A stretch of 64,000 nt of DNA, taken from the NCBI GenBank assembly GCA_002471255.1, contig DKPP01000011.1:64922-128921 (forward strand). The letters are read 5' to 3'. The translations under genes were made by a program, and so were the position numbers. This DNA comes from Akkermansiaceae bacterium UBA7331 (GTDB lineage Bacteria > Verrucomicrobiota > Verrucomicrobiia > Verrucomicrobiales > Akkermansiaceae). How positions within the stretch are numbered: the stretch's first letter is position 1; each line of letters opens with the position of its first letter. The notes under the pieces are model-generated. The model saw only the letters and a program-made list of their open reading frames with translations, had not been told where the DNA came from and searched no databases. Shown here in pieces: positions 8,863 to 16,993 of the stretch.

Positions 8863-11151
8863 ATGGACGATATGATGACACCGAGATTGATAACTTTTAT
8901 AATGACTTCTACTTTGTTGAGTAGTGCTAATTTACTACATGCCAATACAGTGCAAGCCCTTCCTACTGCTGAAAATATCTTATCATCTCGACAAGAATAT
9001 GGTGCGCTTCAAATTGATTTATCCGTTGATGGTAAACCTCTTTATATTGCGGGTGAGAAATTTGAGAAGGGGCTCGGTACTCATGCTTTTTCCATGCTTC
9101 CTCTCAGTGTTCCTCAAATGGACAAAGGTCAATGCGTCATTAGCTTGAATGGTAAATGTGGAGTGGATGATGAAGTTAAGCAAGAAGGCTCTGTAGAGTT
9201 TCGCATTTTAAGTGGGTCAGGTGTTCTGTGGTCATCAGGACCCATGAAAAAAGGGATGAAAGCGAAATCTTTTTCTATACCTATTGAGGCTGCAAAATTA
9301 CGTCATGTATATTTGGTAGTGGATTCATTGGGTAGCATTGATAGTGATCATGCCGATTGGGTTGATTTAACATGGAAAACCGGTCCTGCCCCTGCAGTCA
9401 AAAAGCCTGTCCAATCTATTGATGTTGGCCGCTTTGGTATGACGCCGAATGTAAAAAAGGATCAATCCGATGCTTTGCGTACTGCTTTATCGGCTGCTCG
9501 AGCTCAAGGAGCTAAGGTACTTAATATTCCTAAAGGTACATATCATTTTTATGCGGATAATGCCTTAAAAATGGCCTTTTATGCTTCTAATCATGATCAA
9601 CCTAACGTTCATCCGGTGAGTATTCCGTTGATCGACTTAAAAAATATTACGATTGAAGGGAACGGTTCCACATTTTTATTTCATGGCATGGGAATTCATG
9701 CGTTAGTCATGGATTCTGAAAATGTGAAAATCAATAATTTAGCGATTGATAGTGCCAGACCTCATATGAGTGAGGGGCATATTGTCGGTTTTGAAGGTAA
9801 TAAAACCGATATGGTCATCGATTCGAAATTATATCCCTATAAAATCGAAAACAATCGATTCAAATTCATTGGTGAAGGTTGGACAGAAGGTAGCTCCGGT
9901 GGTATGGGCTTTAAGAAAGGCTCTCGCCATATCCCTGCTAATACGGGAGATATCGGTTGGAATGGACACGTAGAAGATTTAGGTAATGGTAAGGTACGTT
10001 TGGATTGGAATTTAAAGGAAAAAGGATTTGATATAGGAGATGCTATAACCTTTAGATCGTGGGGTCGCCCTCACCCAGGTGTGGTAGTTTATCGTGCCAA
10101 TAATACCTCTTTTAACCAAGTGTTTTTACACCACGCTTATGGTATGGCTTTATTAGCTCAGCGTTCCGAAAACATCTCATTTGTCGGTGGTGGCGTTAAC
10201 ATTCCTAAGGGCTCACCTCGTTCTCATACACCTTGCGTTGACGCAACACACTTCTCTAATACTCGAGGAAAAATTGTGGTCAAAAATGCTTTATTTGAAG
10301 GCATGATGGATGATGCTATTAATGTGCACTCCACCTGTTTGGGAATTCAATCCATTGACGGTAAAAATTTACGTTGCCGATATATGCACGGACAAGCCAT
10401 CGGTTTTGAAGTCTTTACTCCGGGAGAAACGATTCAATTTATTACCGGACCAACCTTGGAGCCTAAGGATAAAGGTAAGATTGCATCCATCACTAAGTTA
10501 AGTCCTACAGAAGTAATCATTACTATGGAGAATGATTTGCCTGCATCGGTACAAGTTGGTGATGCTATTGAAAATGCCGACTGGTATCCTGAAGTGCTAT
10601 TCAAGAAAAACGTTGTTCGTAATAACAGAGCTCGTGGTTCCCTCTTTACTACACCTAAGAAGGTTGTAGTAGAAGATAACTTGTTTGACCACTCATCCGG
10701 TTCAGCTATTTTGTTAGCCGGTGATGCTCAAGGCTGGTATGAGAGCGGTGCTTGTGATGAAGTGATTATCCGAAATAATACTTTTATCAACAACTTAACC
10801 TCCAGATATCAGTTTACCAATGCGATTATTTCTATTTTCCCGGAAGTAAAACAGCTTGATAAACAAGATCAGTATTACCATCGTAATGTATTGATCGAAA
10901 ATAATGTGTTCAAAACACATCATGTACCGTTATTGTTTGCTATCTCTACAAAGGGTCTTTTCTTTAAAAACAATACGATTGAATACAATAATGACTTCCC
11001 TGCGTGGAATAATAAGCCATTTGAATTCAAACGTTGTGCTGATATTCAAATCATTGGAAACAAGATTACACCTCAGACTCAATGGACTATTAAGGATTGT
11101 ACACTTAGCTTGACTCCTGAAGATCAAGTGAAAATCGAAGATAATAAATAA
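8863..11151 (+). CDS. GH110-like alpha-1,3-galactosidase with N-terminal NPCBM-like domain, exported
   Basis: A 762-residue exported enzyme resembling GH110 exo-alpha-1,3-galactosidases, which cut terminal alpha-1,3-Gal from blood-group B or linear alpha-Gal epitopes. After a signal peptide (about residues 1-28) comes a beta-sandwich resembling NPCBM domains (FEKGLGTHAFSMLPL, then WVDLTWKTG) up to about residue 180. The rest is a right-handed beta-helix: it opens with the pectate-lyase-like LNIPKGTYHFYADN, then SNHDQP and LIDLKNITIEGNGSTF, and shows repeated NNxF/IxNNxF rungs to the end. Many Asp pairs (MMDDAINVHST) are candidate active-site residues. It is divergent from the GH20 unit by 120 bp. 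Exact linkage specificity is inference. The ATG has no Shine-Dalgarno; ATGs at 8872 and 8875 are alternatives. Confidence 0.85.
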   Translation: MDDMMTPRLITFIMTSTLLSSANLLHANTVQALPTAENILSSRQEYGALQIDLSVDGKPLYIAGEKFEKGLGTHAFSMLPLSVPQMDKGQCVISLNGKCGVDDEVKQEGSVEFRILSGSGVLWSSGPMKKGMKAKSFSIPIEAAKLRHVYLVVDSLGSIDSDHADWVDLTWKTGPAPAVKKPVQSIDVGRFGMTPNVKKDQSDALRTALSAARAQGAKVLNIPKGTYHFYADNALKMAFYASNHDQPNVHPVSIPLIDLKNITIEGNGSTFLFHGMGIHALVMDSENVKINNLAIDSARPHMSEGHIVGFEGNKTDMVIDSKLYPYKIENNRFKFIGEGWTEGSSGGMGFKKGSRHIPANTGDIGWNGHVEDLGNGKVRLDWNLKEKGFDIGDAITFRSWGRPHPGVVVYRANNTSFNQVFLHHAYGMALLAQRSENISFVGGGVNIPKGSPRSHTPCVDATHFSNTRGKIVVKNALFEGMMDDAINVHSTCLGIQSIDGKNLRCRYMHGQAIGFEVFTPGETIQFITGPTLEPKDKGKIASITKLSPTEVIITMENDLPASVQVGDAIENADWYPEVLFKKNVVRNNRARGSLFTTPKKVVVEDNLFDHSSGSAILLAGDAQGWYESGACDEVIIRNNTFINNLTSRYQFTNAIISIFPEVKQLDKQDQYYHRNVLIENNVFKTHHVPLLFAISTKGLFFKNNTIEYNNDFPAWNNKPFEFKRCADIQIIGNKITPQTQWTIKDCTLSLTPEDQVKIEDNK

Positions 11152-11180
11152 ATCCTTACACCGATTTAAATCAAAGATAA

Positions 11181-11203
11181 GCCGACCATGTTATGTGGTC
11201 GGC
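11181..11203. terminator. Terminator after GH110 gene
   Basis: GCCGACCA at 11181-11188 pairs with TGGTCGGC at 11196-11203 around a 7-nt loop. It lies 30 bp after the GH110 stop and just before the convergent kinase stop; the following T-tract (CTATTTGTT) is imperfect. Confidence 0.6.
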
Positions 11204-11223
11204 CTATTTGTTATAGTGCGGGT

Positions 11224-12009
11224 CTAATGAAAATATTCGCTCAGTTTTACCATGCTCAAACGTTCGTGATGATGGGGGTGCAAAGATTGTTTGAGTAAGT
11301 GATGTAGCTTAGGGAAATGATCGATGGGCGAGAATAATGAATCCCAATGGGCAATAAGTTCCGATGTGGTAAGAATACGTTGATAAAATAGTTGGTATAG
11401 AATTAAGGCCATGCCCCATTCATCTGCATCAACATTCCATTGCCCTAATTGCATTTCAGGCGAATAATAGGGTTGGGTTCGTGAAAAAATAGGTACTTTA
11501 TTTTGTTCATAAGCAACTAGCCCTCCGAAGTCACTTAATCTCGGGATGCCATCATGAATCAAAATATTTGATTGAGTGATGTCAGTGTGAACCAAATTTC
11601 GCCCTCTAAGATAGATCACGGCATTGATAAGTTGTTTTGCCCATAAATATTTTTCCGTACTTGTTAGGGCGAAAATTCGATCTGTAGTGAATCTTTCCTC
11701 CGCCCAAGGAAATAAAATAAGAGGCGGAGATTTTGTCTTTAGAGCATAAGGAAAATTATCGCCTATACTTCCTAGACAGGATAATGGGTTGAGGTCTGCC
11801 GACATCTCTCTTTCATGCTTGATATAATGAAAAATAGGCGACTTCGATGCCTTGATGGCATAATGCTTACCATTATTTTTATCTTGGACTTTCCATACAA
11901 CATTGAAAAGACCTTCACCTTGAGGCTTATCATTTGACAATTCCAAACTCAGAGCTTGGTTTATTAGACGCAATCCCTCCAGGTGAGGCGGTTGGTAAAT
12001 GCTTGTCAT
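11224..12009 (-). CDS. Eukaryotic-like Ser/Thr protein kinase domain protein
   Basis: A 261-residue soluble kinase-fold protein without transmembrane or sensor domain. It retains the ATP-anchoring Lys53 (YAIKAS), a catalytic-loop block HTDITQSNIL with Asp143 and Asn148, the DFG metal motif at 160-162, and an APE-equivalent SPE (YYSPEMQ). The usual HRD arginine is Thr142, so activation-loop control may be relaxed. The Gly-rich loop is poor (GEGLFNVVW). Catalytic residues are present, so it could be active on protein or small molecules. It stands alone, next to the duplicated small-RNA region upstream (12010-12744); no partner phosphatase or FHA protein is nearby. Confidence 0.8.
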   Translation of the reverse strand: MTSIYQPPHLEGLRLINQALSLELSNDKPQGEGLFNVVWKVQDKNNGKHYAIKASKSPIFHYIKHEREMSADLNPLSCLGSIGDNFPYALKTKSPPLILFPWAEERFTTDRIFALTSTEKYLWAKQLINAVIYLRGRNLVHTDITQSNILIHDGIPRLSDFGGLVAYEQNKVPIFSRTQPYYSPEMQLGQWNVDADEWGMALILYQLFYQRILTTSELIAHWDSLFSPIDHFPKLHHLLKQSLHPHHHERLSMVKLSEYFH

Positions 12010-12187
12010 TGTTATGGAAGAAAAGATGATTAACTTTATCTTTTTAGACGAAGAATGGCAATCTCTACTGCTTTGTTTGGGAATTCGAACGCTTGTACAG
12101 GAGAATTCGTAAATTTTTTAACAACGAAATTTACCTTGTAAAATAAAGGTTTTGTAGGTGTTATGACAAAAGCGTGATAAAAATTTC

Positions 12188-12216
12188 TTGAACGCTTGTC
12201 CAGTCTTTAGTATACC
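12188..12216 (+). promoter_or_regulatory. Promoter of small RNA copy 1
   Basis: TTGAAC at 12188-12193 and TATACC at 12211-12216 are separated by exactly 17 bp, and both hexamers are unchanged in the second copy. The predicted start is near 12223. The -35 overlaps a GAACGCTTGT motif that also occurs in near-identical form at 12087 and could be a regulator site. Confidence 0.6.
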
Positions 12217-12222
12217 TATCCC

Positions 12223-12345
12223 CGCAGACACTGCTTCATGATGAAGAAAGAGAGAGCTTCATTAATGATGAGGGTAGTAACTGTTTTCATAGGTAGTTAG
12301 TTGAGTCCCTGTAGTGAGTAATCACTACAGGGTTTCCTATTTTTA
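12223..12345 (+). ncRNA. Predicted small RNA, copy 1 (about 120 nt)
   Basis: Inferred transcript from the promoter at 12188-12216 to the T-rich end after the hairpin. Predicted folds are a short 5' hairpin (GCAG-ACA-CTGC), an 8-bp stem (TGATGAAG with CTTCATTA) displaying a purine loop AAAGAGAGAG, and a 3' terminator stem of 11 bp (12307-12317 with 12322-12332) closed by a GTAA tetraloop and followed by TTTCCTATTTTT. No ORF of meaningful length fits. It matches no RNA family I recognise: it is shorter than 6S RNA and tmRNA and lacks RNase P or SRP motifs. The exposed purine loop could pair with C/U-rich mRNA segments, which is speculation. Confidence 0.7.
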
Positions 12346-12517
12346 GCCATGTGCACATAACATTTTGGTTGATCGGGTAGATCGTTTTTTGATTGTTCTG
12401 TTTTGTTGATGAATTTGGACGCTTGTATAGGGGAATTCGTGATTTTTTTAACAACGAAATTTACCTTGTAAAATAAGGGTTTCGTAGGTGTTATGACAAA
12501 AGCGTGATAAAAATTTC

Positions 12518-12546
12518 TTGAACGCTTGTCCAGTCTCTAGTATACC
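12518..12546 (+). promoter_or_regulatory. Promoter of small RNA copy 2
   Basis: TTGAAC at 12518-12523 and TATACC at 12541-12546 with a 17-bp spacer, the same as in copy 1. The only change between the hexamers is one T to C. Confidence 0.6.
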
Positions 12547-12552
12547 TATCCC

Positions 12553-12675
12553 TGCAGACACTGCTTCATGATGAAGAAAGAGAGAGCTTCATTAATGATG
12601 AGGGTAGTAACTGTTTTCATAGGTAGTTAGTTGAGTCCCTGTAGCGAGCAATCGCTACAGGGTTTCCTATTTTTA
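12553..12675 (+). ncRNA. Predicted small RNA, copy 2 (about 120 nt)
   Basis: Same layout as copy 1. From 12554 to 12644 it is identical to copy 1. In the 3' hairpin the pair T12315-A12324 of copy 1 is C12645-G12654 here, so pairing is kept by a double change, and the tetraloop is GCAA instead of GTAA, both GNRA. Conservation of structure rather than sequence supports a functional RNA or at least a selected terminator. Confidence 0.7.
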
Positions 12676-12686
12676 GCTATCAGCAT

Positions 12687-12720
12687 TAAAAAAGGGCTGG
12701 TCAAAATGACCAACCCTTTC
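12687..12720 (-). terminator. Terminator of the SulP gene
   Basis: On the minus strand, AAGGGTTGGTCA-TTT-TGACCAGCCCTT forms a 12-bp stem with one G-T pair, followed by a run of T. It lies 25 bp after the SulP stop. Confidence 0.85.
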
Positions 12721-12744
12721 AGAAGTGAAGTTTGTACTGAGATA

Positions 12745-14421
12745 TTAGTGATGGCTCTTTGAACCATGAGATAATATCTTATTAGCACGGATAAGTGCCG
12801 TTTCGATATTCGTACAGATATTGTATTTTTTAAGCTCGCGATAAAATGGAGCATGTCGAATCACATCTAAAGGCTGCACCTGAACCCCGCATAAGAGTAA
12901 TGTGGCTCCTTTTTCTCGGCATTGGTGACAAAAGTCGGATAAAACATTCAACCCTGTCGCATCCAGTGCCGGTACGAGGCGCATACGTAAAATAACGATT
13001 TTGGTATCATGATTAAGTGATTGCAAAACGAGATCCTTGAATTGTTCGACGGCGCCAAAGAAGAATGGACCTTTAACGTCGAATACTTCCACGCCATCCG
13101 GCACATTTAATTTATCGGTAGAGCGGGAAGCGTCTTCCTCATCATCATCATTTAAATCGTGTTTGATAGACGAAACGTCGGAGATTTGAGCCATGCGACC
13201 CATGAAAAGTAGGGCGGCTAACACAACGCCCACCTCAACGGCAACGACCAAATCAACCATCACCGTGATGACAAAGGTAATGACCAAAACGGCTGCATCG
13301 GGACGCGGACCGCGTAATAGGCGGCTAAAGGTCTGCATTTCACTCATATTGTAACAGACGACAGCCAAAATACCTGCCAATACGGCAAGGGGGATTTGAG
13401 TAGCGTATTGAGCAAATGCCAACACGATGATGAGCAAAGTAATCGCATGGATAATACCGGCAATAGGTGTTTGACCTCCGGCTTTAATGTTAGTAGCCGT
13501 ACGAGCAATGGCTCCGGTTGCAGGGATGCCACCGCAAAGGGCTGATCCGATATTACCGATACCTTGAGCAATAAGCTCCATATTTGGCTTGTGACGGCCT
13601 CCTGTCATGCCATCCGCTACCGATGCGCTCAAAAGCGATTCAATGGCCGCCAAGAGGGCAATGGTGAACGCAGGTTGGATAAGATTACCCATTTGGCTAA
13701 GATCCAGATTAGGGAAATCCGGTAAAGAAAGTGATAAAGTACCAAATTGTGAACCGATCGTGGTCACATTCATACCAAAAATCAGAGACACGATAGTCAT
13801 CAACAACATCCCGATAAGCATTGCCGGCAATTTGGGGAACAGCTTGCGAGATAAAATAATCGTGACGACGGTACCTACCGACAAGATCAATGCCGACCAA
13901 TTAGTGGTATGCAGATAGCTCAAATAACAATGCCATTTTTCAATAAATCCGCCCGGAACGTCCGTTGCGATATTGAGCCCGAATATATCCGGAATCTGAG
14001 TCGTAAAGATAACAACGGCAATGCCGGATGTAAAACCGGTAACGACGGGGAAGGGAATGAAGCGAATCAATCCTCCCATACGGCATAAACCAAATACAAT
14101 AAGGAATATACCTGCCAGTAAGGTGCAAATAATAAGACCGGATAAGCTGTACTGTTGGATAACGCCCATGATAATGATCACGAACGCACCGGTAGGACCT
14201 CCGATTTGGTAGCGGCTTCCGCTAAATAAGGAAATGAGCGCTCCGGCAATGATGGCGGTGATCAATCCCTTATCCGGCGAAAGTCCACAAGCGATGGCAA
14301 AGGCCATGGCGAGGGGAAGAGCTACTACGCCAACGGTAAGGCCGGCAAAAAGGTCGCTTAAAAAGGTTTTTTTGGAATAAGTCTTAAGTGATGTGACTAA
14401 TGCGGGTTTAAACATAAGCAA
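12745..14421 (-). CDS. SulP/SLC26-family anion transporter with STAS domain
   Basis: A 558-residue inner-membrane transporter. Residues ~1-430 form the hydrophobic SulP core, opening with FLSDLFAGLTVGVVALPLAMAFA (family signature, seen in two parts) and including QIGGPTGAFVII. A cytoplasmic STAS domain follows from about 450 (VEVFDVKGPFFFGAVEQF, then LRMRLVPALDATGLNVL). An acidic linker rich in Asp/Glu joins them (HDLNDDDEEDASR). SulP proteins move sulfate, bicarbonate or dicarboxylates with Na+ or H+; the substrate cannot be told here. No sulfate-assimilation or carbonic anhydrase gene is adjacent. It is its own transcription unit, 70 bp downstream of argH on the same strand. Confidence 0.92.
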   Translation of the reverse strand: MLMFKPALVTSLKTYSKKTFLSDLFAGLTVGVVALPLAMAFAIACGLSPDKGLITAIIAGALISLFSGSRYQIGGPTGAFVIIIMGVIQQYSLSGLIICTLLAGIFLIVFGLCRMGGLIRFIPFPVVTGFTSGIAVVIFTTQIPDIFGLNIATDVPGGFIEKWHCYLSYLHTTNWSALILSVGTVVTIILSRKLFPKLPAMLIGMLLMTIVSLIFGMNVTTIGSQFGTLSLSLPDFPNLDLSQMGNLIQPAFTIALLAAIESLLSASVADGMTGGRHKPNMELIAQGIGNIGSALCGGIPATGAIARTATNIKAGGQTPIAGIIHAITLLIIVLAFAQYATQIPLAVLAGILAVVCYNMSEMQTFSRLLRGPRPDAAVLVITFVITVMVDLVVAVEVGVVLAALLFMGRMAQISDVSSIKHDLNDDDEEDASRSTDKLNVPDGVEVFDVKGPFFFGAVEQFKDLVLQSLNHDTKIVILRMRLVPALDATGLNVLSDFCHQCREKGATLLLCGVQVQPLDVIRHAPFYRELKKYNICTNIETALIRANKILSHGSKSHH

Positions 14422-14491
14422 AAAGGAGCCCCCGTTTGGGAGATATAATCTTCTCCCTTACGGATGACTCTCTGTGATGAATGGGTGAATA

Positions 14492-15856
14492 TTAAACTAA
14501 CCGGGCTTCCCAATAGGCGATACGACGCTGAGTGTTTTCAGGGTTCGGTGCGCCCGGGTTGGTGCGTTGAGCAAAAGCCTTGGTTAGATTGAAAACGGAT
14601 TTTGTGTCGGAACCGTAATGATCGGAAATTTCCGCATACTGCTCGTCGGTCAATTCGTTTAATGGTGTTTTGGTTTGTACGCTTAGGGCTACTGCTTTAC
14701 CTACCAGCTCGTGAGCATGGCGGAAAGGTACTCCGTTGCGGACAAGATAGTCGGCCAAATCCGTAGCGAGAAGCATCGGATCTGAAGCAGCGGCTAAAGC
14801 TGTTTCGACATTGACGGTCATAGCGGCAATCATTTCCGCATTCACGTCTAATGCCAATTTAATCGTGTCGATCGAATCGAACAAAGGTTCCTTATCTTCT
14901 TGTAAATCACGATTATAAGTTAATGGTAAGCCTTTCACAGCGACCATGACGGCGGTGAGGTTGCCGTAGAGTCTGCCTGTTTTGCCTCGAGTAAGTTCTG
15001 CCACGTCAGGGTTTTTCTTCTGTGGCATCAATGATGAACCTGTCGTATGAGCATCAGAAAGAGTCACATAGCCGAACTCGGAAGAGCACCAAAGAATGAT
15101 GTCTTCGCTCATGCGGGAAAGGTGTGCTCCGATTAAAGCGAGATCAAATAAAGTCTCCATGATGTAATCACGATCAGCAATGGCATCCATGGAGTTTTCC
15201 GTTACATCGGCAAATCCCAATTCATCGGCAATGTCACGACGATCGAGACAAATAGTAGAGCCGGCAATGGCACCTGAACCTAATGGAGAAATATTTAAGC
15301 GCTTACGTGCATCTTCCAATCGGCTTACATCACGAGCAAGCATTTCTACATACGCAAGCAAATGGTGACCCATTGTCACGGGTTGTGCGCGTTGTAGGTG
15401 GGTATATCCCGGCATCATGGTGTCGGCATATTGTTTAGCTTTGCCAACTAAAGAACGTTGTAAATTACGAGCACGTTCGATGATGTCATCAATCTCGGCA
15501 CGGCAGTAAAGGCGGGTATCTGTAGCTACTTGGTCGTTACGTGAGCGAGCCGTATGCAATTTGGCACCCGGAGCACCAATGCGTCGGGTCAATTCACTCT
15601 CAATGTTCATGTGAACATCTTCCAATTCTTGACTCCAAGTAAAATTATTTTGCTCAATGTCGGCTAAAATCGACTCAAGTCCGGTTTTAATTGCTTGGAA
15701 TTCTTCTTCCGTTAATAAACCGGCTTTTACCTGAGCCCCGGCATGAGCAATAGAACCGGCAATATCGTGCTTATAAAGTCGCCAGTCGTATGAAACAGAC
15801 TCGCCATATCGTTGCACTAAGTCTGCTGTCGGTTGAGAAAATCGGCCTTTCCACAT
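14492..15856 (-). CDS. argH: Argininosuccinate lyase
   Basis: A 454-residue cytoplasmic enzyme that splits argininosuccinate into arginine and fumarate, the last step of arginine synthesis. It carries the superfamily signature GSSLMPQKKNPD with the mobile catalytic-loop serine, the N-terminal MWKGRFSQPTADLVQRYGES opening, the HTARSRNDQVATD block and GYTHLQRAQPVT. Length and start are normal for the family. It is the gene following ftsQ on the same strand (163 bp gap, no clear terminator seen), where many genomes would have ftsA and ftsZ. Another arginine gene, argD, lies at 33.5 kb on the opposite strand. Confidence 0.96.
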   Translation of the reverse strand: MWKGRFSQPTADLVQRYGESVSYDWRLYKHDIAGSIAHAGAQVKAGLLTEEEFQAIKTGLESILADIEQNNFTWSQELEDVHMNIESELTRRIGAPGAKLHTARSRNDQVATDTRLYCRAEIDDIIERARNLQRSLVGKAKQYADTMMPGYTHLQRAQPVTMGHHLLAYVEMLARDVSRLEDARKRLNISPLGSGAIAGSTICLDRRDIADELGFADVTENSMDAIADRDYIMETLFDLALIGAHLSRMSEDIILWCSSEFGYVTLSDAHTTGSSLMPQKKNPDVAELTRGKTGRLYGNLTAVMVAVKGLPLTYNRDLQEDKEPLFDSIDTIKLALDVNAEMIAAMTVNVETALAAASDPMLLATDLADYLVRNGVPFRHAHELVGKAVALSVQTKTPLNELTDEQYAEISDHYGSDTKSVFNLTKAFAQRTNPGAPNPENTQRRIAYWEARLV

Positions 15857-16019
15857 AATGATAATACTTTAGAAATAAACTAGATTGGCACGGCTTACGC
15901 TAAACGATCTATTTGCTCCACCGTGAACGGCGCAGAATGGTTACAGACTGAAAGGCTTAACGCAAGACTAAATATCACTCGTTTCCATCTTTTCCGTCAA
16001 GGATAGGCTGAGTGACCGT

Positions 16020-16928
16020 TTACTCAAAAATGATGGGGATGTTTTTACGTGGAATCAAATTGACCAATTTGATTTTTTTCTCATCACGATTAGCTTGTTC
16101 TAGGACAAATCCTAGTGATTCCACTTGTCTTTCTTGGTCGTAAATACCAAATAAAGCTGTTGTTCCATTAGCAAAAATGACTTGGAGAGACCATTCATTC
16201 GGTGCCGTGACGGAAATAACCGAGTCGAGATGACTTTTGATTTCAGGCGCTTTGAGTAATTCGAGTAAGGAAACAATAGGTTTGAGCTTGGGTAATTCCG
16301 TTGCAACTTCAAATTCTCCACTAGGTGGCGGTGCTAATTGGACGACCGGTAGATTATTTTGTTTTAAATAATCAAAATGCATTCCTTTGTGACAGGGGAA
16401 AATACATGAATCGTTATCAATCAACAAACCTTCTTGGTAATCCTCCGGCATGATATCTAAGCTACTGCAAAAGACCCATGCAACGGGAATGCGCGCCTCC
16501 ACATAGACAGTGAGGTAAGGTGAGGAAGATGCCTGATAAGAAACTCGTGCTCTCTTCACGGCTGGTGAATCTTGCAAAGTTGCCTCCAATTCATCCGTAT
16601 CAATGAAAAATAGATTCTTCTTTTCCGGTATGTTGAGTAGTTTGATGATTTCCTCTTGCTTGATGACCGATTCACAATGCACGGAAATACGCTCTAAACT
16701 TCCCCAATTGGATTTTAAGATGTAAGCCCTCCAAATATAAAATAAGGCTCCACATAAAACGAGCATCGTACCATACAACAGAATGAAGTGAAGCGTGCGG
16801 GCTCGCAAGGCCCACCATCTGTAATTTTTGCCTTCTCCTTCGACACTGGCACGCAAAGCGGCTCGTCTCAGATCGACGAGTTCATCTCTTTTAAGGGTAT
16901 TGGGAGATGTTTTTTTTCGTTTAGCCAT
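16020..16928 (-). CDS. ftsQ: FtsQ/DivIB-like division protein
   Basis: A 302-residue bitopic membrane protein at the end of the dcw cluster. It has a basic cytoplasmic N-terminus (MAKRKKTSPNTLKRDEL), one transmembrane helix (about 48-68, LHFILLYGTMLVLCGALFYI) and a periplasmic POTRA-like domain (ISVHCESVIKQEEIIKLLN, then FFIDTDELEATLQDSPAVKRARV). FtsQ links early and late divisome parts through FtsL and FtsB. Sequence similarity in this family is low, so the call leans on topology, POTRA pattern and position after ddl (65 bp gap). No ftsA or ftsZ follows. Confidence 0.85.
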   Translation of the reverse strand: MAKRKKTSPNTLKRDELVDLRRAALRASVEGEGKNYRWWALRARTLHFILLYGTMLVLCGALFYIWRAYILKSNWGSLERISVHCESVIKQEEIIKLLNIPEKKNLFFIDTDELEATLQDSPAVKRARVSYQASSSPYLTVYVEARIPVAWVFCSSLDIMPEDYQEGLLIDNDSCIFPCHKGMHFDYLKQNNLPVVQLAPPPSGEFEVATELPKLKPIVSLLELLKAPEIKSHLDSVISVTAPNEWSLQVIFANGTTALFGIYDQERQVESLGFVLEQANRDEKKIKLVNLIPRKNIPIIFE

Positions 16929-16993
16929 AGTCGAGTAGGAGTAAGTAGTTCATTGAATCTTACTCGGTTTCAGATTCAATGAATCATTTAAGC

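Larger units (their letters stand above)
12081..12349 (+). repeat. Direct repeat copy 1 (269 bp, 330-bp period)
   Basis: This block recurs without gaps 330 bp downstream at 12411-12679, with 14 substitutions by my count over 269 bp. Bases 12224-12314 are identical in both copies. The unit holds two GAACGCTTGT-like motifs 104 bp apart, a promoter-like pair, and a terminator hairpin. There are no inverted ends or ORF, so it does not look like a transposon or MITE. The 61-bp spacer 12350-12410 is unique. Confidence 0.95.
12411..12679 (+). repeat. Direct repeat copy 2
   Basis: Second copy of the unit at 12081-12349. Substitutions concentrate in the first ~130 bp and in the hairpin; the transcript core is unchanged. 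See copy 1. Confidence 0.95.

Noticed and set aside
12081..12679. The repeats as a transposon, MITE or CRISPR
   Set aside because: No inverted ends, no target-site duplication, no transposase, and only two long units instead of short spacers; promoter-terminator layout fits RNA genes better.
12627..12854. 75-codon minus-strand frame at the SulP end and repeat copy 2
   Set aside because: It crosses the SulP terminator hairpin and is out of frame with SulP; a shadow.
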